Assembly (NCBI GenBank): GCA_031277855.1
Contig: JAITLO010000031.1
Span: 62,001 to 126,000 of the forward strand
Source of the DNA: Acidovorax sp.
GTDB taxonomy: Bacteria > Pseudomonadota > Gammaproteobacteria > Burkholderiales > Burkholderiaceae_C
Length of the DNA stretch: 64,000 nt
Reading direction: 5' to 3'
Part shown: positions 43,111 through 51,638 of the stretch, in pieces
Layout of the letters: each line of letters begins with the position of its first letter
How positions within the stretch are numbered: the stretch's first letter is position 1
Translations under genes and position numbers: made by a program
The notes under the pieces: generated by a model
Database searches by the model: none
Seen by the model: only the letters and a program-made list of their open reading frames with translations
What the model was told of the DNA's origin: nothing

Positions 43111-45513
43111 ATGTCCCGATTCAACGTCAAAAAAGTCGCCGTGCTCGGCGCCGGCGTGATGGGCGCGCAAATTGCAGCCCATCTGGTCAACGTCAAAGTG
43201 CCGGTCATCTTGTTTGACCTGCCTGCCAAAGAAGGCCCCAAGAGCGGCATCGCCGAGCGCGCCATTGCCAATCTGAAAAAGCTCAAGCCATCGCCCATCG
43301 GCGTGGCCGAAGAGGCCGACCTGATCCAGGCCGCCAACTACGAAGAGCACCTCAAGCTGCTCAAGGGCTGCGATCTCATCATCGAGGCCATTGCCGAGCG
43401 CATGGACTGGAAGCTGGACCTCTACAACAAGATCGCCCCCTTTGTGGCCAAGCATGCACTGGTGGCTTCCAACACCTCGGGCCTGTCCATCACCAAGCTC
43501 AGTGAGGCCCTGCCCGACGCCATCAAGCCGCGCTTTTGCGGCATCCACTTCTTCAACCCACCGCGCTATATGCCGCTGGTGGAGCTGATCAACACCCCCA
43601 CCACCAACGCCGAGGTGCTGGACCAGCTGGAAGCCTTTGTCACCAGCGGTCTGGGCAAGGGCGTGGTGCGTGCCCATGACACGCCCAACTTCATCGCCAA
43701 CCGCATCGGCATTGCTGGCATGCTGTCCACCATGAAGCAGGCCGAGAACTTCGGCCTCTCCTTTGACGTGGTGGACGACCTCACGGGCAAAAAACTGGGC
43801 CGCGCCTCCAGCGGCACCTTCCGCACCGCCGATGTGGTGGGCCTGGACACCATGGCCCATGTGATCAAGACGCTGCAGGACAACCTGAACGCCGAGACCG
43901 ACCCCTTCTATGCCAACTTCGGCACGCCCGCCGTGCTGCAAAAGTTGCTGGACCTGGGCAATCTGGGTCAGAAGGTCAAGAAAGGCTTCTTCAAGAAAGT
44001 GGGTCGCGACATTCTGCAGTTCGAACTGGACAGCGAGGACTACGTGCCCGCAGGCGCCAAGGCCGACGAGGTCTATGGCCGCATGCTGAAAAAGCCCGCT
44101 GCCGAACGCCTGCAACTGCTGCGCAATGCCGAGGGCGCCGCAGGCCAGTTCCTGTGGGCCATTCTGCGCGACAGCTTCCACTACGCCGCCATCCACCTGG
44201 AGCATATTGCCGAGTCCGCCCGCGATGTGGACCAGGCCATGCGCTGGGGCTTTGGCATGAAACAAGGCCCGTTCGAGCTGTGGCAGGAAGCGGGCTGGCT
44301 GCAAGTGGCCAAGATGGTGCAGGAGGACATCGACGCAGGCAAGGCGCTGTGCAAGACGCCACTGCCCAAGTGGGTGTTTGAAGGTGCAGTGGCCGAGGCC
44401 GGTGGCGTGCACACGGCGCAAGGCTCGTGGAGCCCGGCACAGGGCAAGTTCATCGCCCGCCGTGTGCTGCCGGTGTATGAGCGCCAGCTGTTCCCCGAAA
44501 AGCTGCTGGGCGAAACCAGCCTGCCCGACTGGAAGACCGCGGGCACGACGATTGCCGAATCCAAGGCCCTGCGTACCTGGACGTTGGATGGCAAGGTGCT
44601 GATCGCCAGCATCAAGAACAAGATGCATGCCATCAGCCCCGAGGTGATGGAAGCCTTGGTGGACGCCGTGGAAACGGCCGAGAGCGATTTCGACGCCATG
44701 GTCATCTGGTCCGGCGACGCACCCTTCAGCGTGGGCGCCGACCTGGAAGCCACCATGCCGGCCTTTGTCATTGGCGGCGCCGATGCGATTGAGAGCATCG
44801 AAGCCGAGCTGCAGAACATGATGCTGCGCATACGCTATGCGCAGGTGCCGGTGGTGGCAGCCATCCACGGTATGGCCCTGGGTGGCGGCTGCGAGCTGGC
44901 CGTCTACAGCGCCCGCCGCGTGGCCCATATGGAGAGCTATATCGGCCTGGTGGAAGTGGGCGTGGGCCTGGTGCCCGGCGCCGGCGGCCTGACCTATATC
45001 GCCCGCCGCGCGGGCGAGAACATGGCCCTGAGCACCAGCAAGGATGTGCTGCCCTTCCTCACCGAAGGCTTTACCGCCGCCGCCATGGCCAAGGTGGGAA
45101 CCAGCGCCATTGAATCGCGCAAGCTGGGCTATCTGCTGGATTCCGACCTCATCGTGCCGCACAAGGACGAGGTGCTGTTCACCGCCATCAACGAGGCCAA
45201 ATCCATGGCCGCCGGTGGCTGGCGTGCACCCCACAAGCGATTGTTCCCCGTGGCCGGTCGCAACGGCCTGGCCACCATCAAGGCCCAACTGGTGAATATG
45301 CGCGACGGTGGCTTCATCAGCGCCTACGACTTCAAGATCGCTTCCATGATTGCCGAGGTGGTCTGCGGCGGCGATGTGGATGCCGGCTCGCTGGTGACCG
45401 AGGAATACCTGCTGGCGCTGGAGCGTAAGGCCTTCTGCCACCTGATCGGCCAGCCCAAGACGCATGAGCGCATTTTGGGGATGTTGAACACTGGGAAGCC
45501 TGTTCGGAATTGA
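43111..45513 (+). CDS. 3-hydroxyacyl-CoA dehydrogenase / enoyl-CoA hydratase multienzyme
   Basis: An 800-residue beta-oxidation protein with the dehydrogenase first: NAD motif VLGAGVMGAQIAAHL (residue about 10), the SNTSGLSITKLSEALP and HFFNPPRYMPLVELI blocks, and a second dehydrogenase C-terminal unit (GKGVVRAHDTPNFIANRIG). The crotonase domain lies at about residues 490-740 (IHGMALGGGCELAVYSARRVA and VEVGVGLVPGAGG). This dehydrogenase-first order differs from E. coli FadB and is the form common in Burkholderiales. The thiolase follows after the DUF559 insertion. Confidence 0.94.
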   Translation: MSRFNVKKVAVLGAGVMGAQIAAHLVNVKVPVILFDLPAKEGPKSGIAERAIANLKKLKPSPIGVAEEADLIQAANYEEHLKLLKGCDLIIEAIAERMDWKLDLYNKIAPFVAKHALVASNTSGLSITKLSEALPDAIKPRFCGIHFFNPPRYMPLVELINTPTTNAEVLDQLEAFVTSGLGKGVVRAHDTPNFIANRIGIAGMLSTMKQAENFGLSFDVVDDLTGKKLGRASSGTFRTADVVGLDTMAHVIKTLQDNLNAETDPFYANFGTPAVLQKLLDLGNLGQKVKKGFFKKVGRDILQFELDSEDYVPAGAKADEVYGRMLKKPAAERLQLLRNAEGAAGQFLWAILRDSFHYAAIHLEHIAESARDVDQAMRWGFGMKQGPFELWQEAGWLQVAKMVQEDIDAGKALCKTPLPKWVFEGAVAEAGGVHTAQGSWSPAQGKFIARRVLPVYERQLFPEKLLGETSLPDWKTAGTTIAESKALRTWTLDGKVLIASIKNKMHAISPEVMEALVDAVETAESDFDAMVIWSGDAPFSVGADLEATMPAFVIGGADAIESIEAELQNMMLRIRYAQVPVVAAIHGMALGGGCELAVYSARRVAHMESYIGLVEVGVGLVPGAGGLTYIARRAGENMALSTSKDVLPFLTEGFTAAAMAKVGTSAIESRKLGYLLDSDLIVPHKDEVLFTAINEAKSMAAGGWRAPHKRLFPVAGRNGLATIKAQLVNMRDGGFISAYDFKIASMIAEVVCGGDVDAGSLVTEEYLLALERKAFCHLIGQPKTHERILGMLNTGKPVRN

Positions 45514-45514
45514 G

Positions 45515-45949
45515 GTGCTGGCCGTGGCGCGCAAAGCGGATGCTCCTGGCTCCAACTCCCTCTCCCGTGAGCGGGAGAGGGTTGGGGTGAGGGCGCAGAA
45601 AGCGCGCGCGCTGCGACGCAATGCCACGGATGCTGAACAACGACTATGGCTGCACCTGCGTGCCAGGCAACTGGCAGGCTGCAAATTCCGTCGCCAATAT
45701 CCACTGGGAGCTTATGTGCTGGACTTCGTCTGCCTGGAGCTCAAGTTGGTGATTGAGCTGGATGGTGGACAGCATGGCCAGTCGCAGGCGCTCCTCTACG
45801 ACCAGACCCGCACGCAATGGTTGCAGGCCCAGGGTTTTCATGTCCTGCGCTTTTGGAATCACGACGTATTGCAACAAACCAGTGAGGTGCTTGCGCAAGT
45901 GCTGCAGGCCCTCACCCCCACCCTCTCCCGCCAGCGGGAGAGGGAGTAA
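45515..45949 (+). CDS. DUF559 endonuclease-like protein, flanked by inverted REP-like repeats
   Basis: The 144-codon frame includes a DUF559 domain (about residues 28-125) of the Vsr/very-short-patch endonuclease-like fold, with LRRNATDAEQRLWLHLRARQL, GAYVLDFVCLELKLVIELDGGQHG and the PDExK-type acidic/Lys residues (D-F...E-L-K, ELDGGQH). The first 22 codons run through a REP-like repeat (45556-45593) and the last ones through its inverted copy (45909-45946), so the true start is uncertain: GTG 45515 is the longest. It lies between the multienzyme and thiolase genes, and looks like a late insertion into the operon. Confidence 0.8.
   Translation: MLAVARKADAPGSNSLSRERERVGVRAQKARALRRNATDAEQRLWLHLRARQLAGCKFRRQYPLGAYVLDFVCLELKLVIELDGGQHGQSQALLYDQTRTQWLQAQGFHVLRFWNHDVLQQTSEVLAQVLQALTPTLSRQRERE
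45556..45593 (+). repeat. REP-like repeat, left copy flanking DUF559
   Basis: A 38-base element with a perfect 10-bp stem CCTCTCCCGT / GCGGGAGAGG-type hairpin (CCCTCTCCCG ... CGGGAGAGGG), followed by TTGGGGTGAGGG. The right copy at 45909-45946 is its inverted version with 4 mismatches in 38 positions. Similar elements occur at 2271-2310 and 50048-50085. Confidence 0.8.
45909..45946 (-). repeat. REP-like repeat, right copy flanking DUF559
   Basis: The reverse complement of this segment reads CTCCCTCTCCCG then CTGG then CGGGAGAGGGTGGGG and TGAGGG, matching the left copy at 45556-45593 at 34 of 38 positions. The two copies face each other around the DUF559 domain. Confidence 0.8.
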
Positions 45950-45966
45950 GACAAGGAGCAATCTCC

Positions 45967-47160
45967 ATGAAACAAGTACAAGACGCCTACATCGTTGCCG
46001 CCACGCGCACGCCCATTGGCCGCTCGGGGCGCGGTTATTTCAAGAACACGCGCCCGGACGATTTGCTGGTGGCGACGCTGAAGTCCGCCATGGCCCAGGT
46101 GCCCACGCTGGACCCCAAGGCGATTGAAGACGCCATCATCGGCTGCTCCTTCCCCGAGGGAGAGCAGGGCATGAACATGGCGCGCATTGCCGTGGGTTTG
46201 GCCTTTGACCACCCCATCGGTGGCGTGACGGTGAACCGCTTTTGCGCCTCGGGCGTGACGGCCATCCAGATGGCGGCCGACCGCATCCGCGTGGGCGAGG
46301 CCGATGTGCTGATTGCCGGTGGCGCCGAGTCCATGAGCATGGTGCCCATGGGCGGCAACAAGCCCTCGTTCAACCCCGAAATCTTTGCGCGCGACGAGAA
46401 CGTGGGCATTGCCTACGGCATGGGGCTGACGGCCGAGAAAGTGGCCCAGCAGTGGAAGGTGACGCGCGAGATGCAGGATGCGTTCGCGCTGGAATCCCAT
46501 CTGCGCGCCGTCAAGGCCCAGCAGGCCGGTGAGTTTGCGGACGAAATCACGCCCATCGACATCGTGGAGCGCAGCCCCAATCTGGCCACCGGTGAGGTCA
46601 TCACCAAGACCCGCAGCGTCAACCTCGACGAAGGCCCGCGCCCCGACACCACGCTGGAGGCCCTGGCCAAGCTGCGCCCGGTGTTCAATGCACGTGGCTC
46701 GGTCACGGCCGGCAACAGCTCGCAGACCAGCGATGGCGCGGGTGCCTTGATTCTGGCCAGCGAAAAAGCCGTCAAGCAGTTTGGCCTCACGCCGCTGGCC
46801 CGCTTTGTCAGCTTTGCCGCACGCGGTGTGCCGCCCGAGATCATGGGCATAGGCCCCATCGAGGCCATTCCCGCTGCGCTGCGTTATGCCGGCATCAACC
46901 ACCAGGATATTGGCTGGTTCGAGCTGAACGAGGCCTTTGCCGCCCAGTCGCTGGCCGTCATCAACTCCCTGGGGCTGGACCCAGCCAAGGTCAACCCCAT
47001 GGGCGGCGCCATCGCCCTGGGCCACCCGTTGGGTGCCACCGGTGCGATTCGTGCAGCGACCGTGGTGCATGCGCTGCGCCGCCACAACTTGAAGTACGGC
47101 ATGGTCACCATGTGCGTGGGCACGGGCCAGGGCGCGGCCGGCATCTTCGAGCGGGTCTGA
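45967..47160 (+). CDS. Acetyl-CoA C-acyltransferase (3-ketoacyl-CoA thiolase)
   Basis: A 397-residue thiolase that releases acetyl-CoA in the last beta-oxidation step. The nucleophilic Cys is in VNRFCASGVTAIQMA (about residue 89), the GGAESMSMVPMG block follows, the active-site His is in GGAIALGHPLGATG and the second Cys in CVGTGQGAAGIFE. AAGGAG lies at 45952-45957. The gene is separated from its multienzyme partner by the DUF559 cassette. A hydrolase gene follows 4 bases after the stop. Confidence 0.95.
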   Translation: MKQVQDAYIVAATRTPIGRSGRGYFKNTRPDDLLVATLKSAMAQVPTLDPKAIEDAIIGCSFPEGEQGMNMARIAVGLAFDHPIGGVTVNRFCASGVTAIQMAADRIRVGEADVLIAGGAESMSMVPMGGNKPSFNPEIFARDENVGIAYGMGLTAEKVAQQWKVTREMQDAFALESHLRAVKAQQAGEFADEITPIDIVERSPNLATGEVITKTRSVNLDEGPRPDTTLEALAKLRPVFNARGSVTAGNSSQTSDGAGALILASEKAVKQFGLTPLARFVSFAARGVPPEIMGIGPIEAIPAALRYAGINHQDIGWFELNEAFAAQSLAVINSLGLDPAKVNPMGGAIALGHPLGATGAIRAATVVHALRRHNLKYGMVTMCVGTGQGAAGIFERV

Positions 47161-47164
47161 GGCC

Positions 47165-48157
47165 ATGACCACCCCACTGCAACCAGTTGGGTGGACCTCC
47201 ACCCAACTGACCGTGCCGGGCAGCAACGCCCGGTTGGCGCTGCGCCACTGCAGCCCGCAAGGCCAGGCCCAGGCGCGGGTGGTGCTGGCGGCGGCCATCG
47301 GCGTGCCGCAGACTTTCTACAGCGCCTTTGCCGAATGGCTGGCCGCGCACGGCTATGCCGTCACCACCTTTGACTACCGGGGCCATGGCGCGTCGCTGCA
47401 CGGCCCTTTGCGGCAGGCCAGGGCCGATTTGCTGGACTGGGCCCAGGACTGCCTGGCCGTGGCCCAGCAGCTGCGTGCCCAGGATGCGGCGGGGGGCGTG
47501 CAGCGCCCGCTGCTGTGGATAGGCCACAGCGTGGGGGCGCAACTGCCGGGCCTGTGCCAGCCTGCATTGCCGGTGGATGGCATGTTGGCCATCGCCTGCG
47601 GCAGCGGCTATTGGCGCGACAACGCACCGCCCACCAAACGCAAGGCACTGCTGTGGTGGTGGCTGGTGCAACCCGTGGTGACCACGCTGTGTGGTTGCCT
47701 GCCGGGCAAGCGCCTGGGGCTGATAGGGGACTTGCCCGCAGGTGTGGTCTGGCAATGGCGGCGCTGGTGCATGCACCCCGATTACAGCCTGGGCGTGGAG
47801 GGCGAGGCCGCGCGCCAGCGCTTTGCTGCGGTGCGTTATCCGGTGCATGCGCTGTCCATGACGGACGACGAGATGATGTCGCTGCGCAGCACCCAGTCCC
47901 TGGTGGGCTGGTACAGCCAGGCGCCGCAGCAGCTGGAGCGGCTTTCGCCGGGTGAAGCGGGTGTGGCACGCATAGGGCATTTCGGCTTTTTCCGCAGGGA
48001 GATGGCGAACGCGCTGTGGCCGAGGGCGCTGGCCGTGCTGCAGGCCTGGACACAGGGACAGAGTGTGTTGGCACCTGAGGGTCAGATGCCGGCGGCCAAC
48101 TCCGCTACAGTGGCAGCAAAACGCCTGCCACCGGATCTGGATCGCCGCGTGGGTTAG
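47165..48157 (+). CDS. Alpha/beta-fold hydrolase
   Basis: A 330-residue hydrolase of the lysophospholipase-like group. The nucleophile elbow is GHSVG (WIGHSVGAQLPG, about residue 120), the oxyanion region is RVVLAAAIGVPQTFYS, and the C-terminal catalytic His is likely in RIGHFGFFRREM. The DYRGHGAS block near residue 76 is typical. It starts 4 bases after the thiolase stop, so it is cotranscribed with it. Substrate could be a CoA thioester or a carboxyl ester; nothing in the sequence decides. Confidence 0.85.
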   Translation: MTTPLQPVGWTSTQLTVPGSNARLALRHCSPQGQAQARVVLAAAIGVPQTFYSAFAEWLAAHGYAVTTFDYRGHGASLHGPLRQARADLLDWAQDCLAVAQQLRAQDAAGGVQRPLLWIGHSVGAQLPGLCQPALPVDGMLAIACGSGYWRDNAPPTKRKALLWWWLVQPVVTTLCGCLPGKRLGLIGDLPAGVVWQWRRWCMHPDYSLGVEGEAARQRFAAVRYPVHALSMTDDEMMSLRSTQSLVGWYSQAPQQLERLSPGEAGVARIGHFGFFRREMANALWPRALAVLQAWTQGQSVLAPEGQMPAANSATVAAKRLPPDLDRRVG

Positions 48158-48179
48158 GGCTGCACAAGACGGAGACCTT

Positions 48180-49010
48180 ATGACCGATGCCAACCTCCAC
48201 CCTCTGGATGCCATGCTGGCGCTCGCGCCGCGCGCTCCCGGTATGTATGACGGCCACACCCATGCCAGCTACTGGAATATGGTGGGCCCCTATGGCGGTG
48301 CCACGGCGGCGCTGCTGCTGCACAGCATCTTGCAACACCCCAAATGCCTGGGCGAGCCGGTAGCGCTGACGGTGAACTTTGCCGGTCCGGTAGCCGCAGG
48401 CCCCTATCGCATTGAGGCCACGCCGGTGCGTACCAACCGCTCCACCCAGCATTGGACGGTGACGCTGCTGCAGGAAGACGAGCAGGGTGAAACCCAGGTC
48501 ACCACCACCGCCACGGCAGTGACGGCCGTGCGGCGCGAGACCTTTAGCATCGACGATGTGCCGCTGCCCCATATGCCCACGCCCGAAAGCTGCGAGCGTT
48601 TTGACACCACGGGCGCCATGGAGTGGCTGCAGCGCTATGACATGCGGGTGGTCACGGGCGCCATTCCCCAGGCCTGGGACGATAGCGCGCACGAGCCTGT
48701 TTCGCAGCTGTGGGTGCGCGACAATCCCCCGCGTGCGCTGGACTTTCCGGCGCTGGCCGCACTGTGCGATGTGTTCTTTCCCCGCGTCTGGCTGCGCCGC
48801 GCGCGCCGGGTGCCTGCGGGCACGGTGTCGCTGACGATTTATTTCCATGCCGACAGCGCGCAGCTGGCGGCGCAGGGTGAGAAGCATTTGCTGGGTCAGG
48901 CCGATGCACAGGCTTTCCGCAATGGTTTCTTTGACCAGAGCGCCCAGATCTGGGACAGCGCAGGCCAGTTGCTGGCCACCTCACACCAAACCGTTTACTA
49001 CAAAGAATGA
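48180..49010 (+). CDS. Acyl-CoA thioesterase (TesB-like double hotdog)
   Basis: A 276-residue protein with two hotdog units. WNMVGPYGGATAALLLHSI, near residue 35, is the N-terminal substrate-loop motif with a Gly-Gly pair. The second unit carries PRALDFPALAALCDVFFPRVWLRR and SLTIYFHADSA. The C-terminus ends LATSHQTVYYKE, a family hallmark. Such proteins hydrolyse acyl-CoA and could release CoA when intermediates accumulate. ATG 48180 is taken over an upstream in-frame start that overlaps the hydrolase gene. It follows that gene by 22 bases. Confidence 0.85.
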   Translation: MTDANLHPLDAMLALAPRAPGMYDGHTHASYWNMVGPYGGATAALLLHSILQHPKCLGEPVALTVNFAGPVAAGPYRIEATPVRTNRSTQHWTVTLLQEDEQGETQVTTTATAVTAVRRETFSIDDVPLPHMPTPESCERFDTTGAMEWLQRYDMRVVTGAIPQAWDDSAHEPVSQLWVRDNPPRALDFPALAALCDVFFPRVWLRRARRVPAGTVSLTIYFHADSAQLAAQGEKHLLGQADAQAFRNGFFDQSAQIWDSAGQLLATSHQTVYYKE

Positions 49011-49087
49011 AGCAGGTGCAGCGCATGGCAATTGCGCTGCACGGCTTTTCCCCCGTTGATCTCCTTTCCCCCCAAGGACTTTCCAAT

Positions 49088-49873
49088 ATGAGCGAAACCA
49101 CGGCCGATATCCTGGTCCACACCGAAGCCGGTGTGCGCACCATCACCTTCAACCGCGTCGACAAAAAGAACTCCATCACCCAGGCCATGTACAGCGCCAT
49201 GGCCGATGCGCTCTCCAGCGCCGCCACCGACGAGGCCGTGCGCGTGGTGGTCTTCCAGGGCGACGCCACGATCTTCAGCGCAGGCAATGACATCGGCGAT
49301 TTTCTGAGCCGCCAGGATGGCCAGGGCCTGCCCCTGGAGTCGCCCACCTTCCGTTTTCTGCACGCCATCGCCAGCTTCCCCAAGCCCATTCTGGCTGCCG
49401 TGGCCGGCCCGGCCGTGGGCATTGGCACCACACTGCTGCTGCATTGCGACCTGGTCTATGCCGGTGACAACGCCGCCTTCTCCATGCCTTTTGTGAACCT
49501 GGGTCTGTGCCCGGAGGCCGCATCCAGCCTGCTGCTGCCGCAGATGCTGGGCTACCACCGCGCCGCCGAGGCCTTGCTGCTGGGCGAGCCCTTCATGGCC
49601 GAAGCCGCGCTGGAAGTGGGCCTGGTCAACCGCGTGCTGCCGCCCACCGAGGTCAATGGCTATGCCCAGGCACAGGCCAAAAAACTGGCAGCCAAGCCGC
49701 TGTCGGCACTGGTGGAAACCAAGCGTTTGATGAAGTCCGGCCAGCAAGGTGCCGTGAAAGCGCAAATGGCCGAAGAAGGCGCCAGCTTTGGCCGCATGCT
49801 CACCGCACCCGCCGCCAAGGAAGCCTTTACCGCGTTCATGGAGAAGCGGAAGCCTGACTTCAGCAAGTGCTGA
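49088..49873 (+). CDS. Enoyl-CoA hydratase/isomerase family protein
   Basis: A 261-residue crotonase-fold protein. The oxyanion-hole motifs are FSAGNDIGDFL (about residue 63) and AGPAVGIGTTLLLHCDLVYA (about residue 105). The catalytic Glu equivalent is in VNLGLCPEAASSLLLP; Pro-Glu-Ala-Ala is the sequence found in Eci-type isomerases and related hydratases. It could handle double-bond positions in unsaturated acyl-CoA. ATG 49088 follows AAGGA. Repeat copy C begins 10 bases after the stop. Confidence 0.9.
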   Translation: MSETTADILVHTEAGVRTITFNRVDKKNSITQAMYSAMADALSSAATDEAVRVVVFQGDATIFSAGNDIGDFLSRQDGQGLPLESPTFRFLHAIASFPKPILAAVAGPAVGIGTTLLLHCDLVYAGDNAAFSMPFVNLGLCPEAASSLLLPQMLGYHRAAEALLLGEPFMAEAALEVGLVNRVLPPTEVNGYAQAQAKKLAAKPLSALVETKRLMKSGQQGAVKAQMAEEGASFGRMLTAPAAKEAFTAFMEKRKPDFSKC

Positions 49874-49882
49874 AGTCGGCGA

Positions 49883-50017
49883 CACCCCCCTGAGTCGCCT
49901 TCGGCGCCTTCCCCCCGCTCTTCGCTCGCTGCGCTCGCGGGCAGGGGGACGCTGCCGGCGCTGCGGGGCGACCCTTGCGCGGCAGCTCTGGCGAAAGGGG
50001 CGTGGCATGTGCCAGAG
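49883..50017 (+). repeat. Stop-codon-proximal dispersed repeat, copy C
   Basis: Begins CACCCCCCTGAGTCGCC 10 bases after the stop of the enoyl-CoA hydratase gene. It contains GCTGCGCTCGCGGGCAGGGGG, identical to the core of copy A, and ends with CCCTTGCGCGGCAGCTCTGG as copy A does. Confidence 0.8.
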
Positions 50018-50047
50018 CCTGTTAGGTTTTCAGTGTCCCTGGTCTTT

Positions 50048-50187
50048 CTCCCTCGCCCCTTTGGGGAGAGGGCTGGGGTGAGGGGCTGTCTTGCACGCAG
50101 TGTTCAAAAAAGGATGTGGCAAGAGGACAGTTAACCCCCAGCCTTGGGTGTTACCCCTTCCCCCACCGGGGGAAGGTGGGGATGGGG
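50048..50187 (+). repeat. REP-like hairpin pair
   Basis: The first hairpin is at 50048-50085 (CTCCCTCGCCCC / GGGGAGAGGG followed by TGGGGTGAGGG). The second has a perfect 9-bp stem CCTTCCCCC (50156-50164) / GGGGGAAGG (50168-50176) and then TGGGGATGGGGG. Both match those at 2223-2310, but in the reverse order. Confidence 0.7.
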
Positions 50188-50282
50188 GCTGCCTCCACAA
50201 CGCAGCGCGTACACCAGAGCCCAAACCGCTTGAAACCGAGGCAGATAGAGCGACGGCTGCTCTGCTTTTATAAGGAATACCC

Positions 50283-50774
50283 ATGACCCCCAAGCCTACG
50301 GCAGCGGCCGCGCCGGTGGTTTTTGAGCCGGAATTCATTGCCGGCATGCGCCAGCTGACCGAGGAGATGATCAGCTTCAACAAGCTGCTGGGCCTGCAAC
50401 TGGTGTCTGTCACGCCGGACGAGGCCTGCGCCCGTTTGGTGATGAAGCCCGAGCTGATTGGCCATTTCGCCTACGGACGCATCCATGGCGGGGCCATTAG
50501 CGCGGCGCTGGACTCCATGGGCGGCGTGGCGGTGATGGCGGCCATTGCGGCCAAGCATATGGATGAGCCGGTGGCCCAGCGCATGCAGCGCTTTGGCCGC
50601 CTGGGCACCATTGATTTGCGCGTGGACTTTCTGCGCCAGGGCATTGGCGAGGCCTTTACCGTGCGCGGCCAGGTGCTGCGCCTGGGCTCGCGTGTGGCGT
50701 CCACGCGCATGGAGTTTCTGGCCGAAGACGGTACGCTGCTGTCTACCGGCGCAGCGGCCTACATCGTGTCGTGA
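50283..50774 (+). CDS. PaaI-type hotdog thioesterase
   Basis: A 163-residue single-domain hotdog protein. The family motif is GHFAYGRIHGGAISAALDSMGGVA, where HGG and the following Asp position fit the PaaI/YigI thioesterases. The C-terminal RLGSRVASTRMEFLAEDGTLLSTGAAAYIV strand is normal. It would cleave aryl- or acyl-CoA thioesters. It closes the rightward beta-oxidation cluster and overlaps the convergent AraC gene by 16 bases. Confidence 0.88.
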   Translation: MTPKPTAAAAPVVFEPEFIAGMRQLTEEMISFNKLLGLQLVSVTPDEACARLVMKPELIGHFAYGRIHGGAISAALDSMGGVAVMAAIAAKHMDEPVAQRMQRFGRLGTIDLRVDFLRQGIGEAFTVRGQVLRLGSRVASTRMEFLAEDGTLLSTGAAAYIVS

Positions 50775-51532
50775 CGGTCCAGCGCTGACGGTGCGCTGCC
50801 CGTGATGCGGCGGAACATGGTGGAGAAAGCGCCCGCGCTGTCATAGCCCATTTCCAGGGCCACCGTGCCCACGGCCGCGCCGGCGGCCAGTCTGGCCAGG
50901 GCATGGGCCACACAGGCGCGTTGGCGCCATTGTTGAAAGCTGATGCCGGTCTGCGCCTGGAAATGCCGGCCAAAGCTGCGCAGGCTCAGGTGCAGGCGCT
51001 GGGCCCAGTCCTGGGCGGGCTGGTGAATATCGGGCGCCTGCAAAAAATCCGCACACAGCGCGGCCAGCCTGGGGTCGGCCGGCTGGGGCAGGTGCAAGGG
51101 CAGCGTGGGCGCTGCCGCCACCTCGTGCAGCAGCAGCGTGACCAGGGCGCCGTCGCGCCCTGCTGGGTCGTAGTGCAGCGGCATCTGTACGGCCTCGGCC
51201 AGCAGCTGGCGCAGCAGGGCACTGGCCGCCAGCACCACACAACCGGTGTCGGCGCGTGGCGCCTGGGCGGGCTCTATGTAGAGGCTGCGGGTGGTCACGC
51301 CCAGCATGCGCACCTGGTGGGGTACGGCAGCGGGAATCCAGACCGCCTGCTGCGGCGGTACGGCCCAGGCGCCCTGGGCTGTTTGCACTTGCATCACTCC
51401 GGTGGCGCCATACAGCAGCTGGGCACGCCGGTGCTGGTGCCAGGGCAGCAGCGTGTCGGGGTCATAGCGGGTGCTGAGGGCCAGCACCGTGCGGTCGGTG
51501 GTGTCCACCGCGTCCAGTGGCTGCTTGTGCAT
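50759..51532 (-). CDS. AraC-family transcriptional regulator
   Basis: A 257-residue regulator with an N-terminal cupin (LPWHQHRRAQLLYGATG and VPPQQAVWIPAAVPHQVRM) and a C-terminal pair of helix-turn-helix units (WAQRLHLSLRSFGRHFQAQTGISFQQWRQRACVAHALARLAAGAAVGTVALEMGYDSAGAFSTMFRRITG). Cupin AraC regulators of this size often control an adjacent exporter gene. It is divergent from the TauE/SafE-type exporter gene, whose start is 106 bases away, so that gene is the likely target. Confidence 0.9.
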   Translation of the reverse strand: MHKQPLDAVDTTDRTVLALSTRYDPDTLLPWHQHRRAQLLYGATGVMQVQTAQGAWAVPPQQAVWIPAAVPHQVRMLGVTTRSLYIEPAQAPRADTGCVVLAASALLRQLLAEAVQMPLHYDPAGRDGALVTLLLHEVAAAPTLPLHLPQPADPRLAALCADFLQAPDIHQPAQDWAQRLHLSLRSFGRHFQAQTGISFQQWRQRACVAHALARLAAGAAVGTVALEMGYDSAGAFSTMFRRITGSAPSALDRHDTM

Positions 51533-51638
51533 GGGTTTGTAGATTCTGGCGTTTTAGCAAAAGGTGTTGGCTAGTTTACGCAAACCAGTCAGCCGAGCAG
51601 GGCATACGCTTGCAGCCTTGTCAGGAAAGGATGCAGGC

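Larger units (their letters stand above)
49874..50282. other. 409-base intergenic region filled with repeats
   Basis: No gene is seen. The region holds stop-codon-proximal repeat copy C (49883-50017), then two REP-like hairpins (50048-50085 and 50156-50187), and a short A+T-rich end before the next gene. The arrangement of repeat plus two hairpins is the same as at 2059-2310. Confidence 0.7.

Noticed and set aside
43105..45684. A very long open frame (about 859 codons) on the minus strand, antisense to the beta-oxidation multienzyme gene
   Set aside because: It mirrors the codon phase of a G+C-rich real gene on the plus strand. Its translation is rich in His, Gly and Gln, with no domain, and the plus-strand gene is unmistakable.
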